From Eoetvoesiella caeni (GTDB taxonomy: Bacteria; Pseudomonadota; Gammaproteobacteria; Burkholderiales; Burkholderiaceae_B): a stretch of DNA of 64,000 nucleotides. How positions within the stretch are numbered: the stretch's first letter is position 1; the number at the start of each line of letters is the position of its first letter. Shown one piece after another: positions 36,163 to 45,981 of this stretch. The DNA is taken from NCBI RefSeq assembly GCF_003315175.1, contig NZ_QNRQ01000004.1:248001-312000 (forward strand). The letters are read 5' to 3'. Both the position numbers and the translations under genes were made by a program. The notes below the pieces were generated by a model. That model was given only the letters and a program-made list of their open reading frames with translations, was not told where the DNA came from and did not search any database.

Positions 36163-39060
36163 ATGATCTCGCACAGCCAGATCTACCGCGCCCGTGCGGC
36201 CCTCGCAACCCATTACTACGCTGACCAAGCCGATGATTACTACAGCCGGGACGGCGGTGCCGCCACCTGGCAGGGCGAAGGTGCACGGCGTCTCGGCGCT
36301 GTCGGTGAAATCGACCCGGCACGCTTCAAAGCCATGCTTCAAGGCGACTTTGGTCGTGGCATCACAGCAGGCCGGTCAATCCGCAAGGATGCGAAGGCTC
36401 GTGCCGCCCTTGATCTGACCTTCGGTGCGCCCAAAAGCATCACCCTGCAGGCATTGATCGGTGGCGACGAACGCCTGATTCACGCCAATGATAAAGCGGT
36501 CGCGGCTGCCCTTCATTACGTCGAGCAGCATCTGACCATGGGCCGTCACAAAGAAAACGGCAAGTCACGGGTAGAACACACGGGCAATCTCATCATTGCC
36601 AAATTCCGCCACGAAACAGCACGCCCTACCGAAGGCGCTGCCCCCGACCCACACTTACACGTCCACGCCCTACTGATGAACCTGACCCAGCGGGCCGACG
36701 GCAGTTGGGTGGCCTTATCCAATGAAGAGATCTTCAAGCTGCTACGCGTGACGGATTCGATCTACCAGGCCGAGCTGGAACGCAATGTCCGGGCGCTGGG
36801 GTATGCGGTTCGCCATGAAAAGAACCATATCGAACTGGCCCATATCAGTCGCGAGCAGATTGAATTTTTCAGTAAACGCAGCGCTGGCATTACTGCTGAA
36901 CTATCTGCACGCGGCACCAGTCGTGAAGAAGCTCCTCACGCCCTGCGCCAAGGCATCACCCTGGCCCACCGCCAGGCGAAGACTCAGGACCTCAGCCGCA
37001 CAGAGCTGCATCGACAATGGCGTGACGCCGCTACCGCCATCGGGATGCAGTTTGATCAGGCAAGGGAGCAAGCAGGCATCCAACCGACACAGATATTAGG
37101 ACAGCCATCAGACCTGGTGGCTCAAGCCTCACTGAACTGGGCGATTCAACATCTGGCTGAAAGGGAGTCCGTCATGCCTCTAGCGGATTTACTGCAAAAC
37201 TCCGTGCGCCATGCCGGTGGCCATACGGACATCACAGCCATTCAAGCGGCGATCCAGAGCCGTGTGGAGTCCGGCGCACTGATCCGAGAAGCACCGCACT
37301 ACCGCAGCACCCAGGACAGGCTGGCCCTTCCCATGACGCGCGAAAGCTGGGCCACAGAGGTCATACGCCTGCGCGGCCTGCCTCAGGGCACAGCCCAACA
37401 ACTGGTTGACCAGGCCATCGCCGAAGGACGCCTGTTGATGGAGAGCCCACGCTATGCGACCCGGAAGGCCTTTGAGGCCGAGTCCAGAGTACTGGCCGCC
37501 GAACAAGCTGGCCGCAGTGCCTGGCAATCCACAATTTCCGACACCAGTGCCGAAAGCAGCGTGGACACACGCCTAACACCGGGTCAGCGCGAGGCCGTCA
37601 TGTTGACCGCAACCGGCTCCGATCAGATCGCCGGTATCCAGGGTCTGGCTGGCACCGGCAAATCTTTCGCTCTGCAAAACGCCCAAGCCATCCTGCAACA
37701 GCAGGGGCACACCATGGCGGCGCTGGCCCCTTACGGCGGAATGGTTCGCAACCTGCGTAAAGATGGGATACCGGCCAACACGATTGCATCAGTGCTTGCA
37801 GCTTCCGACAAACGCCCCTTTCTCAACACCCTGGGGCCGAAAACCGTCGTAGTGATTGACGAAGCCGGAGTCGTGCCCGTGCGGCAGATGGACAAGCTGC
37901 TGGCCCTCATTCAGCCAACAGGTGCCAAAGTGGTCCTGCTGGGCGACACCGCGCAAACCAAGGCCATCGAGGCTGGCCGCGCGTTTGCCATGCTGCAGGA
38001 AAACGGCATGAAAACCGTATTGATGGCAAACATCCAGCGCCAACGCTCTGAACGGCTGCGCCAGGCGGTGCTGTTGGCCGCAGAAGGCCAAGCCAGCCGA
38101 TCCCTGCCGCTACTGGATCAGGTGCTCACCATCCCAGATCAGTTCAATGCCGACGAGCATGGCCACAAAAGCCGCGACAGTTCCGCCCGATATGAGGGCA
38201 TCGCCCAAACCTATACGCGGCTCTCAGCGACAGACCAAGCTGGCACCATCGTGGTCACCGGCACCAACGCTTCGCGTGTAGCCATCAATGAACGGATCCA
38301 CGCCCTGCGCGGCTTGGAAGGCAAAGGACATCAATGCCAACTGCTAGCTCGCCATGACACCACCCGTGCAGAACGCAGCGTAGCGCGGTATTACACCGTG
38401 GGCGACATTGTCGTTCCTGAACGGGACTACCAATGCGGCCTGAAACGTGGCGAACAGTACCGCGTGACCGGCAGTACACGTCATGACCGCATCACCGTCG
38501 AACCGATCCAATCCGGCCCGTCGCATCCTCAACCCATGGAAATCATCCCGAAAACCATGAGCAAGCTATCGGTCTACCACCTGAGCCGGGCAGAGCTATC
38601 TGTGGGTGACCATGTACGCATCACACGCAACGATGCCCATAATGACCTGGTCAACGGCCAACCGGCGAAGGTCACGGCAATTGATGCAACCAGCGTCACC
38701 ATCGAAACCAACGGTCGCCACTTGCAGTTGCCTACAGATCGACCGCTAAACATGGACTATGCCTACACTACCACCGCGCATAGTGCCCAAGGGCTGACCT
38801 GCGACCGAGTTCTTTACAACGCCGAAAGCTTCAGCCGCACAACCGCCCAGGACACCTACTATGTCAGCATCTCGCGCGAACGACACGAGGTCGTTGTATT
38901 CACAGACGATGCGAAAAAACTGCCTGAGCGGGTGGATCGGCTGACGTACAAGGGGCTGGCACATGACCTGCAGCCGGTGGCGGCCAAAGACCCAATCCTG
39001 GTTCAGCATGGCCAGGACGTCGGCACGCCACGGGCGGAATCAGAGCTGGAGATAGGATAA
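36163..39060 (+). CDS. traA: MobF conjugative relaxase-helicase (TrwC-like)
   Basis: A 965-aa bifunctional enzyme. The relaxase domain has catalytic tyrosine pairs Y18-Y19 and Y26-Y27, the same positions as in TrwC, and the metal triad HLHVH near residue 163. The helicase domain (SF1, RecD-like) has Walker A IQGLAGTGKSFALQN near 494, motif II VVVIDEAGVVPVRQM, and the C-terminal motif AYTTTAHSAQGLT. It nicks oriT, attaches covalently and unwinds the transferred strand. It closes the transfer region. Confidence 0.93.
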   Translation: MISHSQIYRARAALATHYYADQADDYYSRDGGAATWQGEGARRLGAVGEIDPARFKAMLQGDFGRGITAGRSIRKDAKARAALDLTFGAPKSITLQALIGGDERLIHANDKAVAAALHYVEQHLTMGRHKENGKSRVEHTGNLIIAKFRHETARPTEGAAPDPHLHVHALLMNLTQRADGSWVALSNEEIFKLLRVTDSIYQAELERNVRALGYAVRHEKNHIELAHISREQIEFFSKRSAGITAELSARGTSREEAPHALRQGITLAHRQAKTQDLSRTELHRQWRDAATAIGMQFDQAREQAGIQPTQILGQPSDLVAQASLNWAIQHLAERESVMPLADLLQNSVRHAGGHTDITAIQAAIQSRVESGALIREAPHYRSTQDRLALPMTRESWATEVIRLRGLPQGTAQQLVDQAIAEGRLLMESPRYATRKAFEAESRVLAAEQAGRSAWQSTISDTSAESSVDTRLTPGQREAVMLTATGSDQIAGIQGLAGTGKSFALQNAQAILQQQGHTMAALAPYGGMVRNLRKDGIPANTIASVLAASDKRPFLNTLGPKTVVVIDEAGVVPVRQMDKLLALIQPTGAKVVLLGDTAQTKAIEAGRAFAMLQENGMKTVLMANIQRQRSERLRQAVLLAAEGQASRSLPLLDQVLTIPDQFNADEHGHKSRDSSARYEGIAQTYTRLSATDQAGTIVVTGTNASRVAINERIHALRGLEGKGHQCQLLARHDTTRAERSVARYYTVGDIVVPERDYQCGLKRGEQYRVTGSTRHDRITVEPIQSGPSHPQPMEIIPKTMSKLSVYHLSRAELSVGDHVRITRNDAHNDLVNGQPAKVTAIDATSVTIETNGRHLQLPTDRPLNMDYAYTTTAHSAQGLTCDRVLYNAESFSRTTAQDTYYVSISRERHEVVVFTDDAKKLPERVDRLTYKGLAHDLQPVAAKDPILVQHGQDVGTPRAESELEIG

Positions 39061-39212
39061 CTAGCCGCCCCTTGTTCTCTATTCCACATACAGTCTGGTT
39101 AACCTAACAAGCAACTGCAGCTGCGTCAAAGTGGATCTGTTGTCATGCCCGGCAGATATCGGCCAAAAGCAGACGACTGAAATGCACGGCGGTCATCACC
39201 AAAGATTCTTGG

Positions 39213-40067
39213 CTAGCGAATAAGCAGTATGGGCGCATGGATTGCTCGAATTACTGCCGTCGTAGTGCTCCCCACGATCAGAGTCCGAAGGGGCGAATGG
39301 CCGTGAGCGCCCATAATGAGCATTGAACTGGGTCGATCCGCCATGTAGTCCGCGATGACTTTATCCGGCGCACCGGGAAGAAGTGACCAGTCTGCGTTGC
39401 CTCCATTTGCGCTTATGGTCAACACAACACGTTCCAAATCGCCGCGACGACTCTCAGACTCCTCGCCAGCCATTATTAGGTGAACGGGCATTCCGTTGAG
39501 AATGGGTGAACTAGCCACATACTCCAACGCACGCAATATCGATTTGCCGCCGTCATAGGCGATCACGACCTCTTCTGGTTGTAAAAATTGCTGCGGGGCG
39601 ACAACGAGAGGCTTTTTACTGGCTCTCAGAACGCGTTCAATTTTTGACCCGATATGGGCGGTCGCGAACTCACTGGATGCACCGCGTTTGCCCATGACGA
39701 CGAGTTCAGCTTCGGCTTCGCGCTCGAGTATCGTCTCGATGATGCCGCCATGCAAATGAACTTGTTCGATCTTCCCGCCGGTATTCAGCTCGATTCTAGT
39801 TTGGGCAGCATTCAGCAGCGCACGACCACTTTGGACGGCAAGTTTTCCCTGGGCCTCTTCGATGCGGGTCAACTCTTCCAGAAGCTCACTTTTTACACCC
39901 AGGCCAATCGCCCCGCTGTAGTCATGGCGGGTGGCAACGGCGCTTTTGCGTTGCACGACATGTAGTAGTTCTATATCGGACTTAGACCGCGACGCCAACC
40001 AAGCCGTGAGGTCACACACGGACATTGCATACGGGGACGCATCAACACATGCGAGGATCTTTGACAT
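39213..40067 (-). CDS. universal stress protein, two Usp domains
   Basis: A 284-aa tandem UspA protein. Domain 1 starts MSKILACVDASPYAMS; domain 2 contains VVIAYDGGKSILRALEY and ends with the ATP-binding motif MGAHGHSPLRTLIVGSTT. The first domain carries VVMGKRGASSEFATAHIGS. The ATG at 40067 has GGAGAAG upstream; an earlier in-frame ATG overlaps the SulP gene. It lies 10 bp after the SulP gene and is co-transcribed with it, a pairing common in proteobacteria. Confidence 0.9.
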   Translation of the reverse strand: MSKILACVDASPYAMSVCDLTAWLASRSKSDIELLHVVQRKSAVATRHDYSGAIGLGVKSELLEELTRIEEAQGKLAVQSGRALLNAAQTRIELNTGGKIEQVHLHGGIIETILEREAEAELVVMGKRGASSEFATAHIGSKIERVLRASKKPLVVAPQQFLQPEEVVIAYDGGKSILRALEYVASSPILNGMPVHLIMAGEESESRRGDLERVVLTISANGGNADWSLLPGAPDKVIADYMADRPSSMLIMGAHGHSPLRTLIVGSTTTAVIRAIHAPILLIR

Positions 40068-40077
40068 ATTTCTTCTC

Positions 40078-41562
40078 CTAATGGCCGACAGACTGAGCGT
40101 CTGCACCGGGTTTATCATGCGTGGCATATCGTCCGATAATGGTTGCGCTGGCTTCATTTAAACCGGCGACCTCCACTGAAGTGCCTTCCCGCCTAAGCTT
40201 AATTACCACCTTATCCAAGGCGCCCACAGCGGAAATATCCCAGAAATGTGCGGCTGAAACGTCGAGCAAAACCTTGTCCACCACCTCCTTGAAGTCGATG
40301 GCTTCAGAAAAGCGCTCGGTAGAAGCAAAAAACACTTGGCCCGAGTAAGCATACGTGCGCGTGCTCCCATCTTGGGATAGTGCCGATTTGACTGTGAGTA
40401 GTCGCTTTACTTTTCCTGCGAAGAACAACCCGCTAAGGATTACACCGGCCAACACCCCTTGTGCCAAATCGTGCGTCCAGACCACAACGACAACGGTGGC
40501 AATCATCACCACGGATGATTGCCAAGGATGTGAACGTAAGTTTCGGATCGAGCTCCAGCTGAAAGTGCCGATCGACACCATAATCATGACGGCGACCAGC
40601 GCAGGCATCGGAATCTGTGCGACGAGCGGACCAAGCACCACAATCAAGAAGAGGAGAAAAGCGCCCGCCACGAGAGTCGAAAGGCGTGTGGATCCTCCTG
40701 ACTTCACGTTGATCACGGATTGGCCAATCATGGCGCAGCCGCCCATTCCGCCAAAGAATCCCGTCACAAAGTTGGCGATCCCCTGGCCTTTGCATTCCCG
40801 GCGCTTATCGCTTGGCGTGTCGGTCAGGTCATCAACGATTTGCGCTGTCATCATCGACTCAAGCAATCCCACGGCGGCCATGGTCAGGGAATAGGGAAAG
40901 ATGATGCGTAGCGTTTCCAGGCTGAAAGGCACGTTGGGAATCAGGAATTCCGGTAACGACGAGGGTAGCTTTCCCATGTCGCCAACGGTGTTGACGGGCA
41001 ATTCGCCATAGATCGAGATGATGGTCAGTACCACGATCGCAACCAGGGGCGACGGCACAGCCTTCGTCAGGCGGGGAAAGAGATAGATGATTGCCAAGCC
41101 GGCGCCAACCATGACGTACGTCATCCAGGTGACGTTAGTGAGCTGGGGCAACTGCGCAAGGAAGATCAGAATCGCCAGCGCATTCACAAAGCCCGTAACC
41201 ACCGACCGCGAGACATACTGCATCAGTAAATCGAGCCGGAGAAAGCCTGCCAATACTTGGAAAACACCCATAAGAATCGTAGCAGCGAAGAGGTACTCCA
41301 CCCCATGCTCCTTGACCAGGGGTACGACCAATACTGCTATAGCAGCGGTTGCTGCTGAAATCATCCCCGGCCGACCGCCGACGAAAGCGATGATTACCGC
41401 AATGGAAAAAGAGGCATAAAGGCCTACGCGAGGGTCAATACCTGCAATGATGGAAAAGCCAATAGCTTCTGGGATAAGAGCAAGGGCGACGACGATGCCC
41501 GCGAGAATATCGGCGCGGGGATTGGACATCCATTCGCGGCGAAACGTGGAAAGAAAAGACAT
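40078..41562 (-). CDS. SulP family anion transporter with STAS domain
   Basis: A 494-aa transporter. Around 10-12 membrane helices begin with [21 protein letters not shown], the SulP signature region; [23 protein letters not shown] is the conserved central motif. A C-terminal STAS domain follows (about 385-480, [17 protein letters not shown]). The substrate may be sulfate or bicarbonate. Upstream, CTAAC and GTTAG (41572-41576, 41582-41586) form a small palindrome that overlaps the ribosome-site region. Confidence 0.88.
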   Translation of the reverse strand: MSFLSTFRREWMSNPRADILAGIVVALALIPEAIGFSIIAGIDPRVGLYASFSIAVIIAFVGGRPGMISAATAAIAVLVVPLVKEHGVEYLFAATILMGVFQVLAGFLRLDLLMQYVSRSVVTGFVNALAILIFLAQLPQLTNVTWMTYVMVGAGLAIIYLFPRLTKAVPSPLVAIVVLTIISIYGELPVNTVGDMGKLPSSLPEFLIPNVPFSLETLRIIFPYSLTMAAVGLLESMMTAQIVDDLTDTPSDKRRECKGQGIANFVTGFFGGMGGCAMIGQSVINVKSGGSTRLSTLVAGAFLLFLIVVLGPLVAQIPMPALVAVMIMVSIGTFSWSSIRNLRSHPWQSSVVMIATVVVVVWTHDLAQGVLAGVILSGLFFAGKVKRLLTVKSALSQDGSTRTYAYSGQVFFASTERFSEAIDFKEVVDKVLLDVSAAHFWDISAVGALDKVVIKLRREGTSVEVAGLNEASATIIGRYATHDKPGADAQSVGH

Positions 41563-42412
41563 GAATTTTGACTAACCTGAAGTTAGCAAGCGTGGCGAAC
41601 GTGCCGAGGGATGTGGCTAAGAGTTGGTCTCGGAGCGAGCCATTATTCGCTTGGAGTTTCCGAGGGATAGGCGCCCGGCCGAGCCACCCGGCGCTGCCGA
41701 GTCCACTTAAGTCGCTGTCGTAGCGACGCAGCATCCATTGCAGGTGCTGTAACGCGAAATTATACATGACTGTGAAGTTCAGAAAGCGAGGTGGCCGACG
41801 TCCTGGCTAAATCTAGGGACCGCGCACTACACAGGTTCAAACCCTGAAAGTCGAACTTCTGCTTTGGGTCGTTTCCTGCCTTACAGATCTGACAATACCC
41901 GTCTGCTCAAATATGAATCAGCACCTCTGACATTTCCCCGTATGCTTGATGCCACAACACTGTAAAGCCCCTGCCGCCCATAGGTAATCATCACGCAGCG
42001 CCCATGCTGTCGCCCTGCATTCAAAGTGTAGATGGAAAGCAGTCAGCGTGTAGTCGGTACGTTGCCGGCGGCAGGTGTCCGCGCCGTCTACCAGAAACGA
42101 GGCTACAACTGTAGCCGGATATCCGTTCGATAAATCAAGCTCTTACACTGTTTTTTCGCCCTTTATGTCCTACAGCGCGGCTGACCACGGTTTGCTCCCA
42201 ACCCCTTGAAAAACAATCGTTTTTCCTACCCTGCCAAGGGTGCGTCTTGTGTGGCACTTTTAAGGCCACAAATGAGCGACAGCGAATTTGGGGATTTATA
42301 ATTGCCAGCCAGATCGAAGACCTGGCAACGTCACCAGTCAGGGACCCATCGAAGATGGGACACCAAACTTGCTCAGTTGATATCCGAGACATGGGTTCTG
42401 TCACAATAAAGC
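41563..42412. other. 850-bp stretch without a recognised gene
   Basis: The open frames here are short and look like shadows. It contains the SulP leader palindrome, a T-arm-like stretch at 41832-41846 with no tRNA body around it, and presumably the promoter of the SRAP gene (AT-rich TTTATAATTGCC near 42295-42306). I see no transposase, repeat array or complete RNA gene. Confidence 0.5.
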
Positions 42413-43111
42413 ATGTGCAATCGCTATGTGACACCGAGCCAGGCCGAAATTGAGAGGTTTTGGCATATTGGAAACCGGAACCAACCTCGATGGTGGGAGG
42501 CCACCGTTCACCCTCGCGCTGCCGGCCCATTTGTCCGGGCACACAATACCGAGCGTGAACTGGTAGTCGGCCAGTGGGCGCTTATCCCACACTTTGCCAA
42601 GTCAGCGAAGCTGACATATCAGACGAATAACGCTCGTTCCGAAGAGTTGGCCAGCAAGGCAAGCTATCGCGAACCCTGGCAGCGCGGCCAGCGCTGTATT
42701 ATCCCGGCGATGTCTTTCGACGAGCCTTGCTGGGAAACCGGCCGCAATGTGTGGTGGCAATTCCAGCGGTCAGACGGTACCCCTTGGGGCCTGGCCGGTC
42801 TGTGGAATACCTGGACCGATTCGGCAACGGGCGAAGTTCTGGAAAGCTACACGATGCTCACAATCAACGCCGATGAACATCCCTTGATGCGTCGGATGCA
42901 CAAGCGTGACCCGAAGAAGCCAGCCACTGCCCAAGACAAGCGCTCAGTCATTCCAATCGAAGTTCGTGATGTCGATTGTTGGCTGACAAGCTCAGTCGAG
43001 GAGGCTAGCAACCTCTTGCGCTTGGCACCGGAAGATATTTTCGATGCCAAGCCCTTCGAGGTGCCTTCGCTGGGCGGTGCCAACGCCATCACCCAACAGG
43101 CTCTGTGGTAG
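42413..43111 (+). CDS. yedK: SRAP domain protein (YedK/HMCES family)
   Basis: A 232-aa DNA-protein crosslink sensor. The catalytic Cys follows the initiator Met (MCNRYV), the conserved NARSE stretch is in TNNARSEELASK, and the Glu-His pair is represented by SYTMLTINADEHPLMRRMHKR. SRAP proteins crosslink to abasic sites in single-stranded DNA, a likely intermediate during conjugative transfer, which could explain why a mobile element carries one. The two Cys before CIIPAMSF fit the family. Confidence 0.9.
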   Translation: MCNRYVTPSQAEIERFWHIGNRNQPRWWEATVHPRAAGPFVRAHNTERELVVGQWALIPHFAKSAKLTYQTNNARSEELASKASYREPWQRGQRCIIPAMSFDEPCWETGRNVWWQFQRSDGTPWGLAGLWNTWTDSATGEVLESYTMLTINADEHPLMRRMHKRDPKKPATAQDKRSVIPIEVRDVDCWLTSSVEEASNLLRLAPEDIFDAKPFEVPSLGGANAITQQALW

Positions 43112-43309
43112 CTACTCTGACATTTTTAACAATAGCTTTACCGTCTGAGACAATGTCAGTCCGTCTGCCCAGGCAGACGCCAACACGTCATTACCCTGTA
43201 CTTCCTGTGCTTCTATCATCGCCTGAGCATCTGACCATGTCATGTCGCCTTGCTCACTCAGCGCGTCATATACAGCGCTTTCCCAATCGTTTCGTGGTTC
43301 GGATGGCAT
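43112..43309 (-). CDS. small hypothetical protein
   Basis: A 65-aa acidic, helical protein (NDWESAVYDALSEQGDMTWSDAQAMIEAQE) with no recognised family. Its stop abuts the yedK stop, in convergent orientation. It lies upstream-to-downstream after ssb on the minus strand and may be the last gene of a radC-DUF3560-ssb run. Confidence 0.55.
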   Translation of the reverse strand: MPSEPRNDWESAVYDALSEQGDMTWSDAQAMIEAQEVQGNDVLASAWADGLTLSQTVKLLLKMSE

Positions 43310-43360
43310 TCTGTTTTCCCGTCTTGATTGATGCCCCAGCTACAGCCGGGGCAGGCCTTC

Positions 43361-43840
43361 TTACATGCACAGCCAGCTGCGTCCCGCACCTGTCAGATTG
43401 AACGGTATATCATCCGCCACGACAGCACCGCCATTCGTAGGGACGGGAGCAACAGCGGCCTTACGTGCTGTTGGCTTAGCTGACGACACCTGGCCATCTG
43501 CACCACGGCCCCCGAGCATCTGCATCTGCTCTGCGACGATCTCGGTGCTGTAACGGTCAGCACCCGTTTCTTTATCCTGCCATTTTCTAGTCTTCAAGCG
43601 CCCTTCTACATAGACCGCACTTCCCTGGCGCAGGTACTCGCCGGCGATTTCTGCCAAGCGGTTGTAGAACACAATCCGATGCCATTCGGTTTCTTCTCGC
43701 TTCTCGCCTGTCGCCTTGTCTTTCCAGCTTGTTGATGTGGCAACGGAAATGGTGCAGATCCCGGCTCCATCCGCGCTATAGCGGATCTCTGAATCGCGGC
43801 CCAAGTTACCGATAATAATGACTTTGTTGACTGATGCCAT
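43361..43840 (-). CDS. ssb: single-stranded DNA-binding protein
   Basis: A 159-aa SSB. The OB fold begins [21 protein letters not shown], followed by [19 protein letters not shown] and [14 protein letters not shown]. The acidic tip DDIPF is present but is not terminal: 12 more residues ([12 protein letters not shown]) follow. In host SSBs, DDIPF is the free C-terminus that docks partner proteins, so this protein may interact differently. ATG 43840 with GGAGCAAC. Plasmid-type SSB that protects transferred DNA. Confidence 0.93.
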   Translation of the reverse strand: MASVNKVIIIGNLGRDSEIRYSADGAGICTISVATSTSWKDKATGEKREETEWHRIVFYNRLAEIAGEYLRQGSAVYVEGRLKTRKWQDKETGADRYSTEIVAEQMQMLGGRGADGQVSSAKPTARKAAVAPVPTNGGAVVADDIPFNLTGAGRSWLCM

Positions 43841-43918
43841 GTTGTTGCTCCTGGTAGTGGTTCGGCGTAATCTCGCCGACAAATTTCCCAGACCGATAAA
43901 GCGGCCTGGGGGTTCGGT

Positions 43919-44719
43919 TTAGTTATCGGTCGAGCCGTTCAAAAGCTGCATGACGGCTTTTGCCTGCCATATGGCGGCGTTGTTCAGTTGACGCACCCAC
44001 GCGCCACGGGTTGGGCTCCACCGAAAACCATGGCGTTTTAGAATCTCGCGGGTGGCTCTTTCCGGTTTACCTTCGAACATAAACATCACACGATTCTCTT
44101 CCACGTCCTCGGCGTATGCATACCCCTTCCCCTGTATGCTGACCGGCTCACGCTCCTGGTTGGCCTGTAATTGTTTGATCCGTTGCTGAATACGGCGAAT
44201 GTTTGCGTTATTGTTGGTCAAGGCATAAGACGGGAATCCAACACGTCCGGCATAGTCAGGCGTGACCAACTGCTGTGCACTTTCTTCCGAGTGCCCAAGC
44301 TCAAGAAAAGCACGCCGTTGGCCCTCTGCATCTCCCTTATGCTTACGGATCACCTGATTGATCTTCTTCATACGCTCCTGATTCGCTGTCAGTTGTTCTA
44401 CCTGGCGCATGAGTTTTGCTATTGCATCCGGGTCATCGCTGGATACTCCCCCATCGCCTACAGCAGCCGCCTTCTTCACATAATGGTCAGCCTTCTTTTG
44501 CAGATCAAAAGCCTTGCCAAACGTGTCATGTATCCGCTGCCGGTAGTTTCGGTCCCGGCCTTCGCTGTGGTGGCCAACTAGAATCGGCTGTCCGAATGGA
44601 ATCGCTTCACCCATTTGCTTTGCCCGGTCGTAGGTAGTTGCAGCCTGTGCCTCGGCCTGCACTGCCCTGGCCTCTAGCCTGACCTTACGGTCTGCCTGCT
44701 TTGCTTCGTAGTGGTTCAT
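43919..44719 (-). CDS. DUF3560 family protein
   Basis: A 266-aa charged protein. The N-terminal half is a long helix rich in Ala/Gln/Arg (KQADRKVRLEARAVQAEAQA), then GQPILVGHHSEGRDRNYRQR, the DUF3560 hallmark, and a C-terminal beta domain with FMFEGKPERATREILKRHGF and WSPTRGAWVRQLNN. Such proteins occur on plasmids and conjugative elements near ssb, radC and ardC; function unknown. ATG 44719 with AAGGAA. Preceded by a leader-RNA candidate. Confidence 0.82.
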   Translation of the reverse strand: MNHYEAKQADRKVRLEARAVQAEAQAATTYDRAKQMGEAIPFGQPILVGHHSEGRDRNYRQRIHDTFGKAFDLQKKADHYVKKAAAVGDGGVSSDDPDAIAKLMRQVEQLTANQERMKKINQVIRKHKGDAEGQRRAFLELGHSEESAQQLVTPDYAGRVGFPSYALTNNNANIRRIQQRIKQLQANQEREPVSIQGKGYAYAEDVEENRVMFMFEGKPERATREILKRHGFRWSPTRGAWVRQLNNAAIWQAKAVMQLLNGSTDN

Positions 44720-44764
44720 GTCGCTTTCCTTCAAAAAATGCGCGGTGGCGCGGTAGTGATTTCA

Positions 44765-44884
44765 TTGCTGACCGGGCCTGAAGATTCTTGAGCCCGTTTG
44801 TAGGTTTTTGCTGCCGGGTTGTGTGCTGGCCCCATCGCGTTTTGCCGCCAGTCCTGTGAGTTCCATCGCCCTTGCCGTGCTGAA
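44765..44884 (-). ncRNA. leader RNA candidate A (radC-motif-like) before DUF3560 gene
   Basis: On the minus strand this segment shares with 45851-45965 the blocks TTCAGCACGGCAAGG, GAACTCAC, AAACCTAC, GAATCTTC and CGGTCAGCA, in the same order and similar spacing. Short pairings such as CGGGC with GCCCG around AAGAATCTT can form. It ends 45 nt before the start codon. The published radC RNA motif sits upstream of just such genes (radC, antirestriction and other DNA-binding proteins) in proteobacteria. The identity is inferred by context. Confidence 0.55.
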
Positions 44885-44974
44885 TCACGCAATGACTAGT
44901 GGAAAGGGGGAAGGTTTGTAAAAATCGCGTAGCTGCTTTTATGAACACCCCCTTGAAGCGCCGGAACGTAGTGA

Positions 44975-45092
44975 TACAGTCGGCGTTTTAGGGCGATGGA
45001 ACTATCAGGACCAGGCTTGCGGTGTCACCACGCACCACCTGGCAGCAGCCCGCGCGGCGAGCGCCACCATCACCGAGGCGGTGATCTAAATT
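44975..45092. repeat. duplicated upstream block A
   Basis: It shares TACAGTCGGCGTTTT at its left end and CGCGCGGCGAGCGCCA near its right end with 46076-46195; the two landmarks are 76 and 77 bp apart respectively. On the plus strand it carries the end of a small frame (FMNTPLKRRNVVIQSAF then TAG). The rest of 44720-45284 has no recognised gene. Confidence 0.65.
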
Positions 45093-45284
45093 GAAGGCCG
45101 TTACGCAGCTGTATCCAGCTTGCGCCAGCAAGCCGCTACGCCCATCCCGGCACACCGGGACGGGCTACTTTTGTTTAGAAGGAAGAAAGAGGAAAACTCC
45201 TTGGGCGACAGCACAAGTCCAATCTGCGCCGCAGCACGCGGCGTCTACCTGTACAGGCGGGCTCACACCCGCCCTGCTCCAGGT

Positions 45285-45818
45285 TTACACCTGACCTCGT
45301 TCCGCTAACGAAGTCGTGTTCTGCCCGGTCACGATGATGTGATCCAGCAAACGAACATCAACCAGCGCCAAAGCATGTTTTAAATGCCGCGTCAATGCCA
45401 GATCGGCCTCGCTGGGCTCAGGTATGCCGCTGGGGTGGTTATGCGACATGATGATTGCGGCCGCATCCAGACGAAGCGCCGTTTTAACGATTTCGCGCGG
45501 GTATACGCTGGCCTGCGTCAACGTGCCATGGCTCATTTCCATGTAACGGATCACCTTAAACTGGCTGTTCAGGTACAGCACAGCGGCAACTTCATGCCCC
45601 ATGCCCGACAACTTGGCCTGAAAGTACTGCTTTACGGCGTTTGGGTTTCCCATATCAGCCCGATCGCCGATCAAGCTTTCCGCAGCGATCCGCGCGGCGG
45701 CCAGTACGTGCGAGTCAGTCGCGGCACGATACCGGCCTGATGGGCTGCGCACAAAAAGCGTCTGCCCTGCGTTCATGTTGTCATAGCCCAAAGCTGCATT
45801 GTGGTTAACGTGTTCCAT
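45285..45818 (-). CDS. radC: RadC family protein (JAB/MPN metalloprotease-like)
   Basis: A 177-aa protein with the JAMM zinc motif SHNHPSG (near residue 132) followed by SEADLALTRHLKHA, plus the upstream Glu region (EVAAVLYLNSQFKVI). It lacks the helix-hairpin-helix N-domain of chromosomal RadC; this short form is typical of plasmids, phages and ICEs. Molecular role unresolved; no direct DNA-repair function is established. A leader-RNA candidate lies directly upstream. Confidence 0.9.
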   Translation of the reverse strand: MEHVNHNAALGYDNMNAGQTLFVRSPSGRYRAATDSHVLAAARIAAESLIGDRADMGNPNAVKQYFQAKLSGMGHEVAAVLYLNSQFKVIRYMEMSHGTLTQASVYPREIVKTALRLDAAAIIMSHNHPSGIPEPSEADLALTRHLKHALALVDVRLLDHIIVTGQNTTSLAERGQV

Positions 45819-45850
45819 AGTCCTATCCCTTCAAAAGCCAGTTGGTTTTC

Positions 45851-45965
45851 CTGCTGACCGGGGCCGAAGATTCCGAGCCTGATCGTAGGTTTTCGGCGTT
45901 CGCAGTAATACGGTTCCTGCGGGGTTGCCGCCGTTGCCGTGAGTTCGTCGCCTTGCCGTGCTGAA
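45851..45965 (-). ncRNA. leader RNA candidate B (radC-motif-like) before radC
   Basis: Second copy of the leader found before the DUF3560 gene. On the minus strand it begins TTCAGCACGGCAAGG, contains GAACTCAC and GGAATCTTCGG, and ends with CCGGTCAGCAGG, 32 nt before the radC start. Conservation of blocks separated by variable loops is what a structured RNA would show. Protein-coding conservation seems unlikely because the spacing of the blocks differs by non-multiples of three. Confidence 0.6.
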
Positions 45966-45981
45966 CTGCTGGCCGGGGCTG

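Noticed and set aside
41832-41846. CAGGTTCAAACCCTG, like a tRNA T-arm and possible att remnant
   Set aside because: No acceptor, D-arm or anticodon arm around it, and it does not match tRNA-Phe; it is probably a chance palindrome.
42135-42542. A 135-codon minus-strand frame before and over yedK
   Set aside because: It overlaps the SRAP catalytic N-terminus and has no ribosome site or family resemblance.
43890-43920. GGCCTGGGGGTTCGG resembling tRNA-Phe ends (possible attR)
   Set aside because: Only a short match to the tRNA 5' end, without the T-loop or the CCAGGCCACCA 3' end.
45091-45294. A 67-codon plus-strand frame after cassette A
   Set aside because: Biased composition, no ribosome site and no counterpart in cassette B.
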